64,000 nt of DNA, taken from a virus. A program made the translations under genes and the position numbers. The stretch is taken from IMG/VR virus record IMGVR_UViG_3300035170_000083, positions 1 through 64,000 of that record; one strand, 5' to 3'. The stretch's first letter is position 1. Each line of letters begins with the position of its first letter. The notes under the pieces were generated by a model. That model saw only the letters and a program-made list of their open reading frames with translations. It had not been told where the DNA came from and searched no databases. Of the stretch, positions 23,202-30,806 are shown piece after piece.

Positions 23202-24394
23202 GCCGACGCCGCTGGTCACTCGCGCTGTTGCTCCTGGCCGCGAGCTGCCCCAAGAGCACGCCGCACGTTCGGTGCACGAACGACGACCAGTGCTCACTCC
23301 CCGGGCGCCCGGCCGTCTGCATCGACCATGTCTGCGCGGTGGCGTCGTCGAGCTGTCCGTCGGGGTATCGCATCGACTACCGCTCCGAAGGAAGCGCCGA
23401 CTGTGTCCCGGCGGCACCGGACATGGCCGTGGGCTCCGGCGATGACCTGGCTACGTCCACGCCGAGCGACATGGCGGTCCCGCCCGGCACGCCGCTGACG
23501 TGGAGCCCCGTGTCGAATCCCGCGGCTGACCACGGGACAACGCTGCGCAGCATCTCCGGCCTCGGGCCCAACGAGGCGTGGGCTGTGGGGGATTCGTCGA
23601 CGGTGCTCTACTGGCTGGCGGGGCAATGGTTGGCTCGAACCGCGATCCAGGGCCCGTTTCCTCCGGCCCTCGACTCGTTCACAACGGTCGTGGCCGGCCC
23701 GACGTCGGCGGAATGCTTCATCTTCGACGGCCACCCTCGGTTCCAGCACGTGCAGAGCCTGATGGGTGCCTCGTGGACGACGCTGCAACCCCGCTCTCAG
23801 CAGACGACAATCGACGGCGCAACCATCAACAGCTCCGAGGTCTGGGCCGTGGGAACCAGCGACGGCATCATTCACACGGTCGCCGGGATGTCGCCGACCC
23901 TGGTGACGGGGGTCGACGCCGTGACGCCGCCGGCCTTCAAGGCCGTCTGGTCGGTCGGCAACGACACGTGGGTCGTCGGGCTCGGCGGCGTGATTGTGCA
24001 CGTCACAGCCGCGGCACCTGGCGGTCCATGGGCGGGGACGCAGATCGCCACCACGTCCACCGCGGACCTCTTCGCGGTCTGGGCCGGCGCGGGCGACGTC
24101 TGGGCGGCCGGCGCCGGCGGCGCGGTCGTGCACCTGGTGGCGGGCGGTGGCGGCTGGGCCAGCGCACCCAGCTCGAGCGGCGCCGCGGTTGACCTCCACG
24201 GCATCTGGGGCAGCGCAGGGGACGACGTCTGGGCGGTCGGGGATGGCGGCGCGCTGCTGCACTGGACCGGAGCCGCCGCGGGCTGGCAATCGGCCGCCAG
24301 CGGCACGAGCGCGCGCCTCAACGCGGTCTGGGGCAGCGGCCCGCGGGACGTCTGGGCGGTGGGCGACGGCGGCATCATCCTCCACGGTCAATAG
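23198..24394 (+). CDS. Beta-propeller lipoprotein (myxobacterial type)
   Basis: 398 residues. N-terminal lipoprotein-like signal (LALLLLAASC), a short Cys-rich segment (CTNDDQCSLPG), an acidic Asp-Met-Ala linker, then at least six blade-like repeats with DVWAVGDGG or EVWAVG cores, the last two as VWGSGPRDVWAVGDGGIILH. Such repeats fold as beta-propellers and are abundant in myxobacterial lipoproteins. Probably surface-exposed. Its 3' end overlaps a convergent gene by 20 nt. Confidence 0.8.
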   Translation: MSRRRWSLALLLLAASCPKSTPHVRCTNDDQCSLPGRPAVCIDHVCAVASSSCPSGYRIDYRSEGSADCVPAAPDMAVGSGDDLATSTPSDMAVPPGTPLTWSPVSNPAADHGTTLRSISGLGPNEAWAVGDSSTVLYWLAGQWLARTAIQGPFPPALDSFTTVVAGPTSAECFIFDGHPRFQHVQSLMGASWTTLQPRSQQTTIDGATINSSEVWAVGTSDGIIHTVAGMSPTLVTGVDAVTPPAFKAVWSVGNDTWVVGLGGVIVHVTAAAPGGPWAGTQIATTSTADLFAVWAGAGDVWAAGAGGAVVHLVAGGGGWASAPSSSGAAVDLHGIWGSAGDDVWAVGDGGALLHWTGAAAGWQSAASGTSARLNAVWGSGPRDVWAVGDGGIILHGQ

Positions 24395-24581
24395 CCGCCA
24401 CCAGGCGGTCACTCTCCCTCCGCTCATCGCGCAGCAGGCGCCGCAGCACGTCGCTCTCCATCTTCTCCCGGTCGAGCGTCGCCAGCAGGCGCACCAGCGG
24501 GTCGTGCGGCGGCAGCTTCGCGCAGCGCTGGCGCAGCTCGAGCAGCTCCTCGGGCAGCAGCGGGGCGGTCTCCTGGGCCAT
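24375..24581 (-). CDS. Small charged helical protein
   Basis: 68 residues from ATG 24581. It is rich in Leu, Arg and Glu with leucine-zipper-like spacing (EELLELRQRCAKLPPHDPLV). It is convergent with the propeller lipoprotein and overlaps its end by 20 nt. No family recognised; the coding call depends on composition. Confidence 0.4.
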   Translation of the reverse strand: MAQETAPLLPEELLELRQRCAKLPPHDPLVRLLATLDREKMESDVLRRLLRDERRESDRLVAAIDRGG

Positions 24582-24672
24582 GCGGTAGCGTACGAGAGCA
24601 GCCGGCCGACCTTCCCGACGGCGCTCGTAGATCCCGCTTGACCTGAAACTTTGTTCAGTCCAGGGTCCGGAC

Positions 24673-25053
24673 ATGAAGACCGGGGTGCCGACCTGCGAGC
24701 GGTGCGGCGGCGTCAAGGACGTCTGCAAGGCGTGCGGTGGCCGCCAGGGCGGCGTTCTGTACGGCACCGCCGCCCTGCGGGGCGCGTTGTGGGCGGAGCA
24801 CGTCGTGAAGCAGCTGGTGGAACGCTGGCCGCTCCGCTGGCCCCGCTCGCCGAAGGCGGTCTACAAGGCCGGGGAGCGCATCAAGGACATCGCCGGCAGC
24901 GACCCAGAGCTCTACGGCTACCTGCTCGACGTGTGCATGAAGGCGGCGGCCAAGCGCTACGGCGAGATGCTCGACTACCTGCGCGGCGCGCGACAGCGGC
25001 TGCCGCCGAGGCCGCAGCCGATCGAGGCGAAGGACGAGGATACGCCGCTGTGA
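24673..25053 (+). CDS. Zinc-finger protein, unknown
   Basis: 126 residues. An N-terminal CERCGGVKDVCKACGG is a four-Cys knuckle like that of DnaJ-type or rubredoxin-type fingers. The rest is helical and basic (KAVYKAGERIKDIAG). It stands between the cargo genes and the HEPN gene. No closer assignment. Confidence 0.55.
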   Translation: MKTGVPTCERCGGVKDVCKACGGRQGGVLYGTAALRGALWAEHVVKQLVERWPLRWPRSPKAVYKAGERIKDIAGSDPELYGYLLDVCMKAAAKRYGEMLDYLRGARQRLPPRPQPIEAKDEDTPL

Positions 25054-25103
25054 AGAGAGGGCCCGGCTGACGCTACGGACGAGGTCTAGGGTACCCTGGA
25101 AAA

Positions 25104-25658
25104 ATGAAAACGATCGACGACGACGACATCGCTTTCTTCGAAAAACAGTTCAAGGCCGCAGAGGGCAGACGCTCGATCGCGGTCGACGCGGCCGACATGA
25201 CCGCGCTTGCCGTGGGGGACTACATCCTGACGTTCGCCGCGATGGAAGCGGCAATCGACTATGCAATTGCACTACTGCTTCACGCTCAGGACAAGAACCT
25301 GGGTTCGATGGTAGTGGCGCATGCGGGGTTTTCCGCGAAGCTGGACCTGCTTGGAGCGCTCCACAAGTATCGGTGCTCCACCAAGGGAGAGCGGGATGCA
25401 GTGGACGAGTTGATAAACGGCTGCCGTCAGGTGGCTGAGACGCGCAATCGCATTGTGCACGCAGACTGGGCCCAAGGTCACAGGGACGACAAGCCGTTCC
25501 TGCGGGTCGTCCGCGCCAGAGCAAAGGACGGCCTGCGAGTCGAACTTGTCGACATGCCAGCCGCGAAGCTGGTGGAAGCGACGACGGCCGCCGGCCGGAT
25601 GATGAATGAGGTCTACGACGTCTTTGGAACGCCTGCCGGCGAGATCGACCAGTACTAG
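25104..25658 (+). CDS. HEPN-like domain protein
   Basis: 184 residues. The helical core carries RNRIVH (Arg114-x4-His119) in the setting AETRNRIVHADW, the R-x4-6-H motif of HEPN RNases and of related structural HEPN domains. Similar proteins act in toxin-antitoxin and abortive-infection systems, but some are inactive. No partner MNT gene is adjacent. It is the gene nearest attP on this side, a usual place for superinfection-exclusion cargo. A 10-bp palindrome AGGGTACCCT lies 7 nt upstream of its ATG. Confidence 0.65.
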   Translation: MKTIDDDDIAFFEKQFKAAEGRRSIAVDAADMTALAVGDYILTFAAMEAAIDYAIALLLHAQDKNLGSMVVAHAGFSAKLDLLGALHKYRCSTKGERDAVDELINGCRQVAETRNRIVHADWAQGHRDDKPFLRVVRARAKDGLRVELVDMPAAKLVEATTAAGRMMNEVYDVFGTPAGEIDQY

Positions 25659-25665
25659 CTCTGTT

Positions 25666-25839
25666 TCGAGTAACGCCGAAAACCGAAGCATGACCAGCGG
25701 ATGCGGCGTCAGTTACTCGATTCGCGCTAAAACACCGTCGACGGAAGGTTAATACGCGTAAGGTTCTCAGTTCGATTCTGAGAGGAGCCACCAGTACTTA
25801 CGCGACATTCCCCGCCGAAGTTACTCGATAGTTACTCGA
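25666..25839. other. Phage attachment site attP with arm-type repeats
   Basis: The 9-mer GTTACTCGA occurs at 25712-25720, 25820-25828 and 25831-25839, and inverted at 25666-25674. These flank a tRNA 3'-end core (25766-25793) and lie just downstream of the integrase gene. This is the organisation of a tyrosine-recombinase attP: arm sites on both sides of a crossover core. The gap 25659-25890 holds no gene. Presence of arms on both sides indicates an unintegrated (circular) form. Confidence 0.75.
25766..25793 (+). other. tRNA 3'-end fragment (att core)
   Basis: CTCAG-TTCGATT-CTGAG is a perfect T-arm (5-bp stem, 7-nt loop), followed by a 7-nt acceptor strand AGGAGCC, discriminator A and CCA. 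The matching 5' acceptor strand GGCTCCT is not found upstream, so the gene is incomplete. Phages that integrate in tRNA genes carry such a 3' copy to restore the gene. I cannot tell which tRNA. Confidence 0.75.
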
Positions 25840-25890
25840 ATCAAGGTCGCCTTGGACGGTGTCTCCAGCACCATCCGGGGCGGCCTCGTT

Positions 25891-26070
25891 TCATTCCTGG
25901 CGCGCCTGCAGGACGTCGTCCCACGTCACCGTGACCGGCCAGGCGCCGGCGTCGAAGATCTCGCGCAACCGCTCGATGGTCATCGCCTTGATCTCGGTGC
26001 GCGTCGGTCCTGCGCTGGGCGGTCGGCGGTCCGCCAATCTCGCTTTGATATCCTCGTCGTGGTCGCTCAT
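25891..26070 (-). CDS. Small protein downstream of integrase, possible directionality factor
   Basis: 59 residues. Its ATG overlaps the integrase stop (ATGA). Charged, with a predicted helix (MTIERLREIFDAGAWPVTV). Its place between integrase and attP is where excisionases can occur, but no winged-helix signature is evident. Confidence 0.5.
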   Translation of the reverse strand: MSDHDEDIKARLADRRPPSAGPTRTEIKAMTIERLREIFDAGAWPVTVTWDDVLQARQE

Positions 26071-27212
26071 CTCTTCCCTCCTGCGATCAGCTTGAATGCC
26101 TGCTCGGCCTGCGCGCCCTCGACCAGGCGCCGGTCGACGTAGTGCCGGAACGTCGTCGCTTCGTCCTCGTGTGACAGGTGGTTCATGATGTCGTTCGCCG
26201 CCGCCCCTCGCTTGGCAAGCACGGTGCCCGACGCGCTCTTGAGACCGTGAGGAGGGAAGCGGGGCACGCCGGCGCCATCGCAGAAGCGAGCCATCCCCTC
26301 CCAAAGCCACTTGTGCGTGTGATAGCCGTCCTCGGTGTACGGCGTCTTGAACAACGGCTCCTCCGGGTCTCGCCCCTCGATCAGCTCTCGAAAGAACGGC
26401 TGCAGCTTGTCGGGGATGACGCGCGGCTCGTTCGACTTCTCGGTCTTCCCGTCGTGGACGTTCAGCTGGGTGCATCCCATGTCGACGTCTCGAACCTGGC
26501 GAATCACCAAGTCTTTCGACCGCAGCGACATGGAGAACGCAGACAGGAGGCCCAGCGCCGTCCAGTCCCGCAGTAGAAGCCGAGACCAGACGTAGTCGTA
26601 CCATCGCTGCAGCTCGTTGCCGGTGGGCTTGCGCTTGCCGCTCTTGCGCTTGCCCAGCCCCTCGACGTCGTCGAATGGGTTGACGGTCACCCACCCCTGC
26701 TTCTTGCAGAACTTGTACAGGGACCGCGCGTTGATGAGCGCCGCCCGGTGGTAGGCCACCGAGATCGGCTCTCCATCGGCGCGCTTCCGCTCGCGGAAGG
26801 CGTCGTAGAGCTCGCCGGCGCGCTCGACCCTGATGCTGCCGATCGCGGCCCCGAGGTCGGGGAAGAAGAGGCGGAGGCGACGGACCGTCTCCGTGTAGCT
26901 CTGCTCGACGGTGCCCTTGTCCTTGAGGTGCTGTTGGTAGGCGACGATGCCCGCCTCGAGCGAGAGCGTACGGGTGCGCTCTATTCCGTCCCTGAGTTTC
27001 TGCGCGTCCTGTTCGGCTTCGACTCGGACACGCTCGCACTCGGCCTCGTCGAGGTCGGCCGCGTCGCCGACTCGGTAATGCGTAGCCTCCTTTCGATCTT
27101 TCGGATCCTTCGCTCTCGGCTCGATGTGGATGATGCGCCAGTAGACCGTGCCTCGGATGGTGACCTTGGTCGGTCCGACGACGCGCGGTTCTTCGTCTGC
27201 TCGTCGAGACAT
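26067..27212 (-). CDS. int: Tyrosine recombinase integrase
   Basis: 381 residues with AAGGGG before the ATG. About 75-175 is a SAM-like core-binding domain; the catalytic domain follows, with box I Arg231 (SMSLRSKDL), a Lys in DGKTEKSN, box II His322-Gly-Leu-Lys325 and nucleophile Tyr358 (TFRHYVD). The box II Arg of the usual HxxR is Lys here, which is uncommon. It recombines attP with a host tRNA gene. Confidence 0.9.
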   Translation of the reverse strand: MSRRADEEPRVVGPTKVTIRGTVYWRIIHIEPRAKDPKDRKEATHYRVGDAADLDEAECERVRVEAEQDAQKLRDGIERTRTLSLEAGIVAYQQHLKDKGTVEQSYTETVRRLRLFFPDLGAAIGSIRVERAGELYDAFRERKRADGEPISVAYHRAALINARSLYKFCKKQGWVTVNPFDDVEGLGKRKSGKRKPTGNELQRWYDYVWSRLLLRDWTALGLLSAFSMSLRSKDLVIRQVRDVDMGCTQLNVHDGKTEKSNEPRVIPDKLQPFFRELIEGRDPEEPLFKTPYTEDGYHTHKWLWEGMARFCDGAGVPRFPPHGLKSASGTVLAKRGAAANDIMNHLSHEDEATTFRHYVDRRLVEGAQAEQAFKLIAGGKR

Positions 27213-27346
27213 TCCGTCCCCTTTCTTGTCGACGACGCAGCCGCTTGGTCATGCGGCGCCGAGATTCCCACGGCCTCTAGTTCGGCGCGTACTGCGCGCC
27301 TGAACAGTGACACCAGCTCGTCACGGTCTTCGTCGGTGAGCGCCAT
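26981..27346 (-). CDS. Small protein overlapping the integrase start
   Basis: 121 residues from ATG 27346, which overlaps the previous gene's stop (ATGA). The first 30 residues (MALTDEDRDELVSLFRRAV) look like a real helical protein; the remaining Ser/Arg-rich part lies over the integrase 5' end in another frame and looks like shadow. Either a long overlap or a frameshifted gene. Low certainty. Confidence 0.4.
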   Translation of the reverse strand: MALTDEDRDELVSLFRRAVRAELEAVGISAPHDQAAASSTRKGTECLDEQTKNRASSDRPRSPSEARSTGASSTSSRERRIRKIERRLRITESATRPTSTRPSASVSESKPNRTRRNSGTE

Positions 27347-27621
27347 CAGACCAGCCCGTCCTCGGTCGCCTTCTTGTGGTGCCAGGCGCAGAGCGGCGTC
27401 TTCCGTTTCCCCGCCAGGTTCGCGTGCTTGGGGCAGAGCTTCAGACCGCACTTCTCGCCGGTGTAGATGCGCTCCCCGGTCTCGGGGTGCTTCTCATGCA
27501 TCAACCAGCCACACGTCGCCGTCGCCTCCTCGGTGCAGCTCGGCACGCAGCAGCTGGTCGCGTTCTTCTCGCGCGGGCGCGGCGGGTCGTCAAGACGCGG
27601 CTGGGCGGCGCGGCGGGCCAT
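27346..27621 (-). CDS. Cys/His-rich small protein
   Basis: 91 residues from ATG 27621. Pattern CCVPSCTEEATATCGW ... EKCGLKLCPKHA ... LCAWHHKK has six or more Cys and four His residues that could hold two zinc ions. It resembles the zinc-binding mini-proteins further up the same operon. No family recognised. Confidence 0.6.
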   Translation of the reverse strand: MARRAAQPRLDDPPRPREKNATSCCVPSCTEEATATCGWLMHEKHPETGERIYTGEKCGLKLCPKHANLAGKRKTPLCAWHHKKATEDGLV

Positions 27622-28001
27622 CAGCCGTCGACCTGCACGATGGGACGGTTCTGCCGAGCGAATACGGTCGGGAATGCCTCTCGTGCGGCCGCCAGCATCT
27701 CGTCGAATGACCACAGGCCGCGCGCCAGGAAGGTCGAATGCGAACCGGTGCGATGGTCGACGGAGCGGTCCCACCAGGCTACGACCGTCCAATCCTGGGA
27801 GCCGAGCAGGCGGCGGGACAGCAACGCACGTCCTTCCTCCTGCGGCCCCCTGGGGCACCACTCGCCATCGAGAGGAAAGGGAGCGAGCGAATAGGAGACG
27901 TACAGCCCCCCTTCCCGGTCCCAGAGATGATGACCGGAATGTGCGCCCACCCGAGGCTCGCAACCGAAGTACCAGACGCGAGCGGCGGCGTTCGGTGTCA
28001 T
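27621..28001 (-). CDS. Phage protein of unknown function
   Basis: 126 residues from ATG 28001. Aromatic-rich with several Trp and Gly (VWYFGCEPRVGAHSGHHLWD; WTVVAWWDRSVDHRTGSHST). Its style, with a C-terminal segment ending EAFPTVFARQ, matches conserved phage proteins of unknown role. It overlaps the neighbouring gene by one base. Confidence 0.6.
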   Translation of the reverse strand: MTPNAAARVWYFGCEPRVGAHSGHHLWDREGGLYVSYSLAPFPLDGEWCPRGPQEEGRALLSRRLLGSQDWTVVAWWDRSVDHRTGSHSTFLARGLWSFDEMLAAAREAFPTVFARQNRPIVQVDG

Positions 28002-28237
28002 AGGTCCAAGCACTTTCCGCCGCAGTGCTGACGACAATGGGCCGTGCACTGACCACCCTGGCAGCGGTCATCGGCGATGCCCTGGCAGCGAGGCACACCG
28101 CCTGCCCAGTTGCCACCGGCCACCGCGGCGCAGCGCCGTTCGGCCGGTGGCGCCGGCGGTCGCTTGCGCGGGAACGCGCGGCCGATGAGCAGCCCGACCG
28201 CGCCCGCGGCGCCGCCGAAAATGAAGTCGAGGATCAT
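27998..28237 (-). CDS. Small membrane protein with Cys-rich tail
   Basis: 79 residues from ATG 28237. An N-terminal hydrophobic segment (LDFIFGGAAGAVGLLIG) is followed by a basic Pro-rich linker and a tail with seven Cys (RCQGIADDRCQGGQCTAHC). Likely membrane-anchored with a metal-binding or disulphide-bonded domain. No family recognised. Confidence 0.55.
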   Translation of the reverse strand: MILDFIFGGAAGAVGLLIGRAFPRKRPPAPPAERRCAAVAGGNWAGGVPRCQGIADDRCQGGQCTAHCRQHCGGKCLDL

Positions 28238-28452
28238 CGGCTGCCTCCTCGGTCCTCGATCGGGCTGTACTTCTTCGGGTCGCGCCCGTCTTTGAGAGCG
28301 AACTTCGTGCAGCTGGCGCACACGTTGTCGTGCATGCCTTTGTGGTCGACCGTCCACGGGTCGACGAGTTTGCGCCCGCAGAGCGCCGTCTTCGTCGACG
28401 CGCCCCACAGGCTGAACAGGTGGTATCGCTTCTTCGCCGCGTCCGCGCTCAT
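28234..28452 (-). CDS. Small zinc-finger-like protein
   Basis: 72 residues from ATG 28452. The pair CASC with an upstream Cys and His residues (LCGRK, DHKGMH) suggests a small zinc-binding fold. Ends overlap the neighbours by 4 nt (ATGA type). Confidence 0.55.
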   Translation of the reverse strand: MSADAAKKRYHLFSLWGASTKTALCGRKLVDPWTVDHKGMHDNVCASCTKFALKDGRDPKKYSPIEDRGGSR

Positions 28453-28958
28453 AGCGCCCACCTGGTCGGCTGGAGCGTCTCCTTGAGGTAGAGCGGATGG
28501 TGCGGCTCGGTCTTGGTCAGCTTCAGGAAGTGGAGCGGGCGGTCGTCCAGCATCCCTCGGACGTACCTGCTGCGCTCGTGCAGTTCGCCGTGGGTCCCCC
28601 AGGCGCAGACGACCATCGCCGCGGCGGCGGACTGCGTTTGCCGGCGCAGCACATCATCGTTCTCGCGCCCAACCGGATCGGCGAGGTCATAGAGCTCCAG
28701 CGGGTCCGTCGCGCGCCAAGCGAAGATGTTGAGGATGCCGACCGAGCCATAGCCCCAGCGCTGCGCGAAGCGGCAGCACTTCGCCACCGTGGGGTCATTC
28801 TTCAGGTGCGTGGCCGTGCTGGGGTTGAGCATGACGAAGACGCAGCGCTGGCCGACGCCCGACAGCTGGATGTCGAGCCAGTAGCGGTAGCGCTCGCACT
28901 CGCTGAACCACGCCTCCCGGCGCAGCCCATCGAGGCCGACCTGGTTGCGGACGATCAC
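28449..28958 (-). CDS. DUF1643 protein
   Basis: 169 residues. Recognisable DUF1643 motifs: VFVMLNPSTATHLKNDPTV, CCRFAQRWGYGSVGILNIFA, RATDPLELYDLADPVG, AWGTHG and the terminal LTKTEPHHPLYLKE. The family is common in phages and bacteria, of unknown biochemical role, sometimes near restriction or DNA-modification genes. It is full length. Confidence 0.9.
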   Translation of the reverse strand: MIVRNQVGLDGLRREAWFSECERYRYWLDIQLSGVGQRCVFVMLNPSTATHLKNDPTVAKCCRFAQRWGYGSVGILNIFAWRATDPLELYDLADPVGRENDDVLRRQTQSAAAAMVVCAWGTHGELHERSRYVRGMLDDRPLHFLKLTKTEPHHPLYLKETLQPTRWAL

Positions 28959-29035
28959 GGCTCACCCGTGGCGGCCAATGCCACCAGCACGGCGAAGGCG
29001 ACGGCGCCGCCGGCGAGGCAGAGCAGGACGGCCAT
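28955..29035 (-). CDS. 26-residue membrane peptide
   Basis: Starts with ATG 29035 overlapping the upstream stop (ATGA) and is essentially one hydrophobic helix (LLCLAGGAVAFAVLVALAA). Its end overlaps the DUF1643 start. Coupling on both sides supports translation despite the length. Confidence 0.45.
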   Translation of the reverse strand: MAVLLCLAGGAVAFAVLVALAATGEP

Positions 29036-29631
29036 CACGCGGCCTCGGGCGGTGCCGGGGCCGGCTGCTCGGCGGCCAGTTCGGCGCGGATGGCCTCCTT
29101 GAGGCGCGGCAGGATACGCTCGACGAACTGCCTCGATTGAGGCTCTGGCATCTCGCGGAACATCTCTTCGTAGAGATCTCGGTAGCCGCCGATCAGATGA
29201 GCGCCGCGAGAGTGATTCGCCCAGTCGTTCCATTCGAACTCGGTATGCAACTGGCCGTAGTCGTCATCGATCTCGTCCCACGCCGCGCGCGCGTCCTCCT
29301 TTTCGAGCCACCCCTCGCGGCGCAGCTCGCAGATTGCGCGTCGGGCGGCCTGCAGAGACGAACGGTCGTCGTAGATGTCCGACTTCCGATTCGAGCACGC
29401 CATGATCTTGCTGCGCACGTAGTGCTCGTCGACGCCGAGCAGCCACGCGCGGAAGTCTCGGTCGCCGAAGTGCGTCCAGCGGAACGAGTAGTTGCCGTAG
29501 TCAGAGACCGCCGAGAAGAAGCCGTTGGAGCCGAGCACCACCTCGGCCCACTCGAAGGACCGGCCATCCGTCGGCGGCAGGCGGTAGAACCAGAGGCGCG
29601 GGCTGTGCCCGTCCGTTCCCGGGTTGGCCAT
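29035..29631 (-). CDS. Phage protein of unknown function
   Basis: 198 residues from ATG 29631. Rich in Trp, Tyr and Asp (LWFYRLPPTDGRSFEWAEV) with a helical C-terminal half ending in a Pro/Ala tail. No signature motif. It is coupled on both sides by TAATG and ATGA overlaps. Confidence 0.55.
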   Translation of the reverse strand: MANPGTDGHSPRLWFYRLPPTDGRSFEWAEVVLGSNGFFSAVSDYGNYSFRWTHFGDRDFRAWLLGVDEHYVRSKIMACSNRKSDIYDDRSSLQAARRAICELRREGWLEKEDARAAWDEIDDDYGQLHTEFEWNDWANHSRGAHLIGGYRDLYEEMFREMPEPQSRQFVERILPRLKEAIRAELAAEQPAPAPPEAA

Positions 29632-30350
29632 TACGCCGCCTCCGGCGCTTCGGGGACGACGACGATGAGGCTGTCGTCGGCCCAGTAGGTCGTCGACAGC
29701 GCGACGTGCTCCTCGAACCACTTGTCGAGTGCCACCTGCAGCGCCTGCTTGCCCTCGTCGGAAACGTCGACCATGTCCGCGCCATCTTCGACGGCATCGC
29801 TGGCGCGGTCGGCCATCCGGTCGAGCACGTCGTCGGCATCAGGCGCGACCCAGTCTTTGGACTCGCGGCAGGCGAAGTAGACGCGTCCCGGCTCCATCGA
29901 ATCGACGCTGACGTAGTCGTCGAGGTCGGCGTCGTAGACCATCTCGACGGTGTATTCCGCCAGGGTGATGCGCGGCAGCCCCTCCCGCCGCTGTGCCTCC
30001 GCTTCGTCGCGGCGCCGATCCTGCTCGGCCTGCTGGCCGGGGCACGCGTTGTTCAGGTGCTGCAGCTCGAACCGGTTCAACAGCTTCTGGCAATGGGGGC
30101 ATCGCCGGCGGATGCCGTTGCAGCATTGCTCGCAGCCGACGAGCGTCTGATGGCGGTACGGGAAATGCTCTCGGGCGTCGTCGCCCTGGAGTCCGTACTG
30201 ATTCTGCTCGAGCCGCAGCCCCGTCCCTTTGCAGGTCTCGCAGAGCACGTCGCCCTCCTGCAGGTCGTGCAGGAGCTTGGTGGTCGCCGGGAACACCTCG
30301 CCTAGCGCGGCGAACAGGGGGACCTCGACGCGATTGGGCTTGGTGATCAT
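29631..30350 (-). CDS. DnaJ-like zinc-finger protein
   Basis: 239 residues from ATG 30350 with GGAGG upstream. CETCKGTG followed by CEQCCNG and CPHC is the CxxCxGxG pattern of DnaJ cysteine-rich domains, here with two and a half repeats. There is no J domain. The C-terminal half is acidic. Perhaps an accessory zinc-binding protein rather than a co-chaperone. Confidence 0.6.
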   Translation of the reverse strand: MITKPNRVEVPLFAALGEVFPATTKLLHDLQEGDVLCETCKGTGLRLEQNQYGLQGDDAREHFPYRHQTLVGCEQCCNGIRRRCPHCQKLLNRFELQHLNNACPGQQAEQDRRRDEAEAQRREGLPRITLAEYTVEMVYDADLDDYVSVDSMEPGRVYFACRESKDWVAPDADDVLDRMADRASDAVEDGADMVDVSDEGKQALQVALDKWFEEHVALSTTYWADDSLIVVVPEAPEAA

Positions 30351-30568
30351 CAGCGCTTCCTCCAATCGCCGGCGTCGGCGCAGGTTGAGAAGTGGCTCGT
30401 GTACGTCTCGCGGTGCAGCCGGCGGTCCTCGTCCGTGACGGTCCGCGCGACGCCGCCGACGAACACCAGGTTCCCCTTCGAGGTCGGCTTCGCGTCGAGC
30501 GGCATCTTCTTGCCGTGCTTCGTGTCGGCCCAGATGACCTCGGCTTCGCAGCTACGGCAGCGGGCCAT
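30350..30568 (-). CDS. Zinc-ribbon phage protein
   Basis: 72 residues from ATG 30568. MARCRSCEAEVIWADT ... GKKMPLDAKPTSKGNL ... YTSHFSTCADA belongs to a small zinc-ribbon family common in phages: N-terminal CxxC and a distal His/Cys pair. Role unknown, usually near recombination and replication genes. Confidence 0.75.
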   Translation of the reverse strand: MARCRSCEAEVIWADTKHGKKMPLDAKPTSKGNLVFVGGVARTVTDEDRRLHRETYTSHFSTCADAGDWRKR

Positions 30569-30806
30569 CGTCGCCCTCCTCGTCGGTGACTTTGAGACAG
30601 CGGCGGCACTGCATGGCCTCGTCGCCGCAGAACAGGTGCGTGGGGCAGAAGTAGCCGCCGCATCCGTCATCGCCGCCGCCCGGCGTGCGGCCGCACAGGT
30701 AGGCCAGCCCGCGGTTGATCTTGTTCGTGCAGCCCGGCTCCTCGCAGGTCGCTTCGACCGAGTAGCCGCAGGGCTTGCCGTTGACCTCGTAGTAGGCCCA
30801 GCCCAT
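30552..30806 (-). CDS. Small Cys-rich zinc-binding protein
   Basis: 84 residues with about ten Cys: CEEPGCTN, LCGRT, FCPTHLFCGDEAMQC and RRC. The spacing suggests two zinc sites. It overlaps the next gene by 17 nt. No family recognised. Confidence 0.6.
   Translation of the reverse strand: MGWAYYEVNGKPCGYSVEATCEEPGCTNKINRGLAYLCGRTPGGGDDGCGGYFCPTHLFCGDEAMQCRRCLKVTDEEGDDGPLP

Noticed and set aside
25741-25793. A complete tRNA gene at the att site
   Set aside because: Only the T-arm and 3' acceptor strand are present. The 5' acceptor strand GGCTCCT and a fitting anticodon arm are not found upstream.
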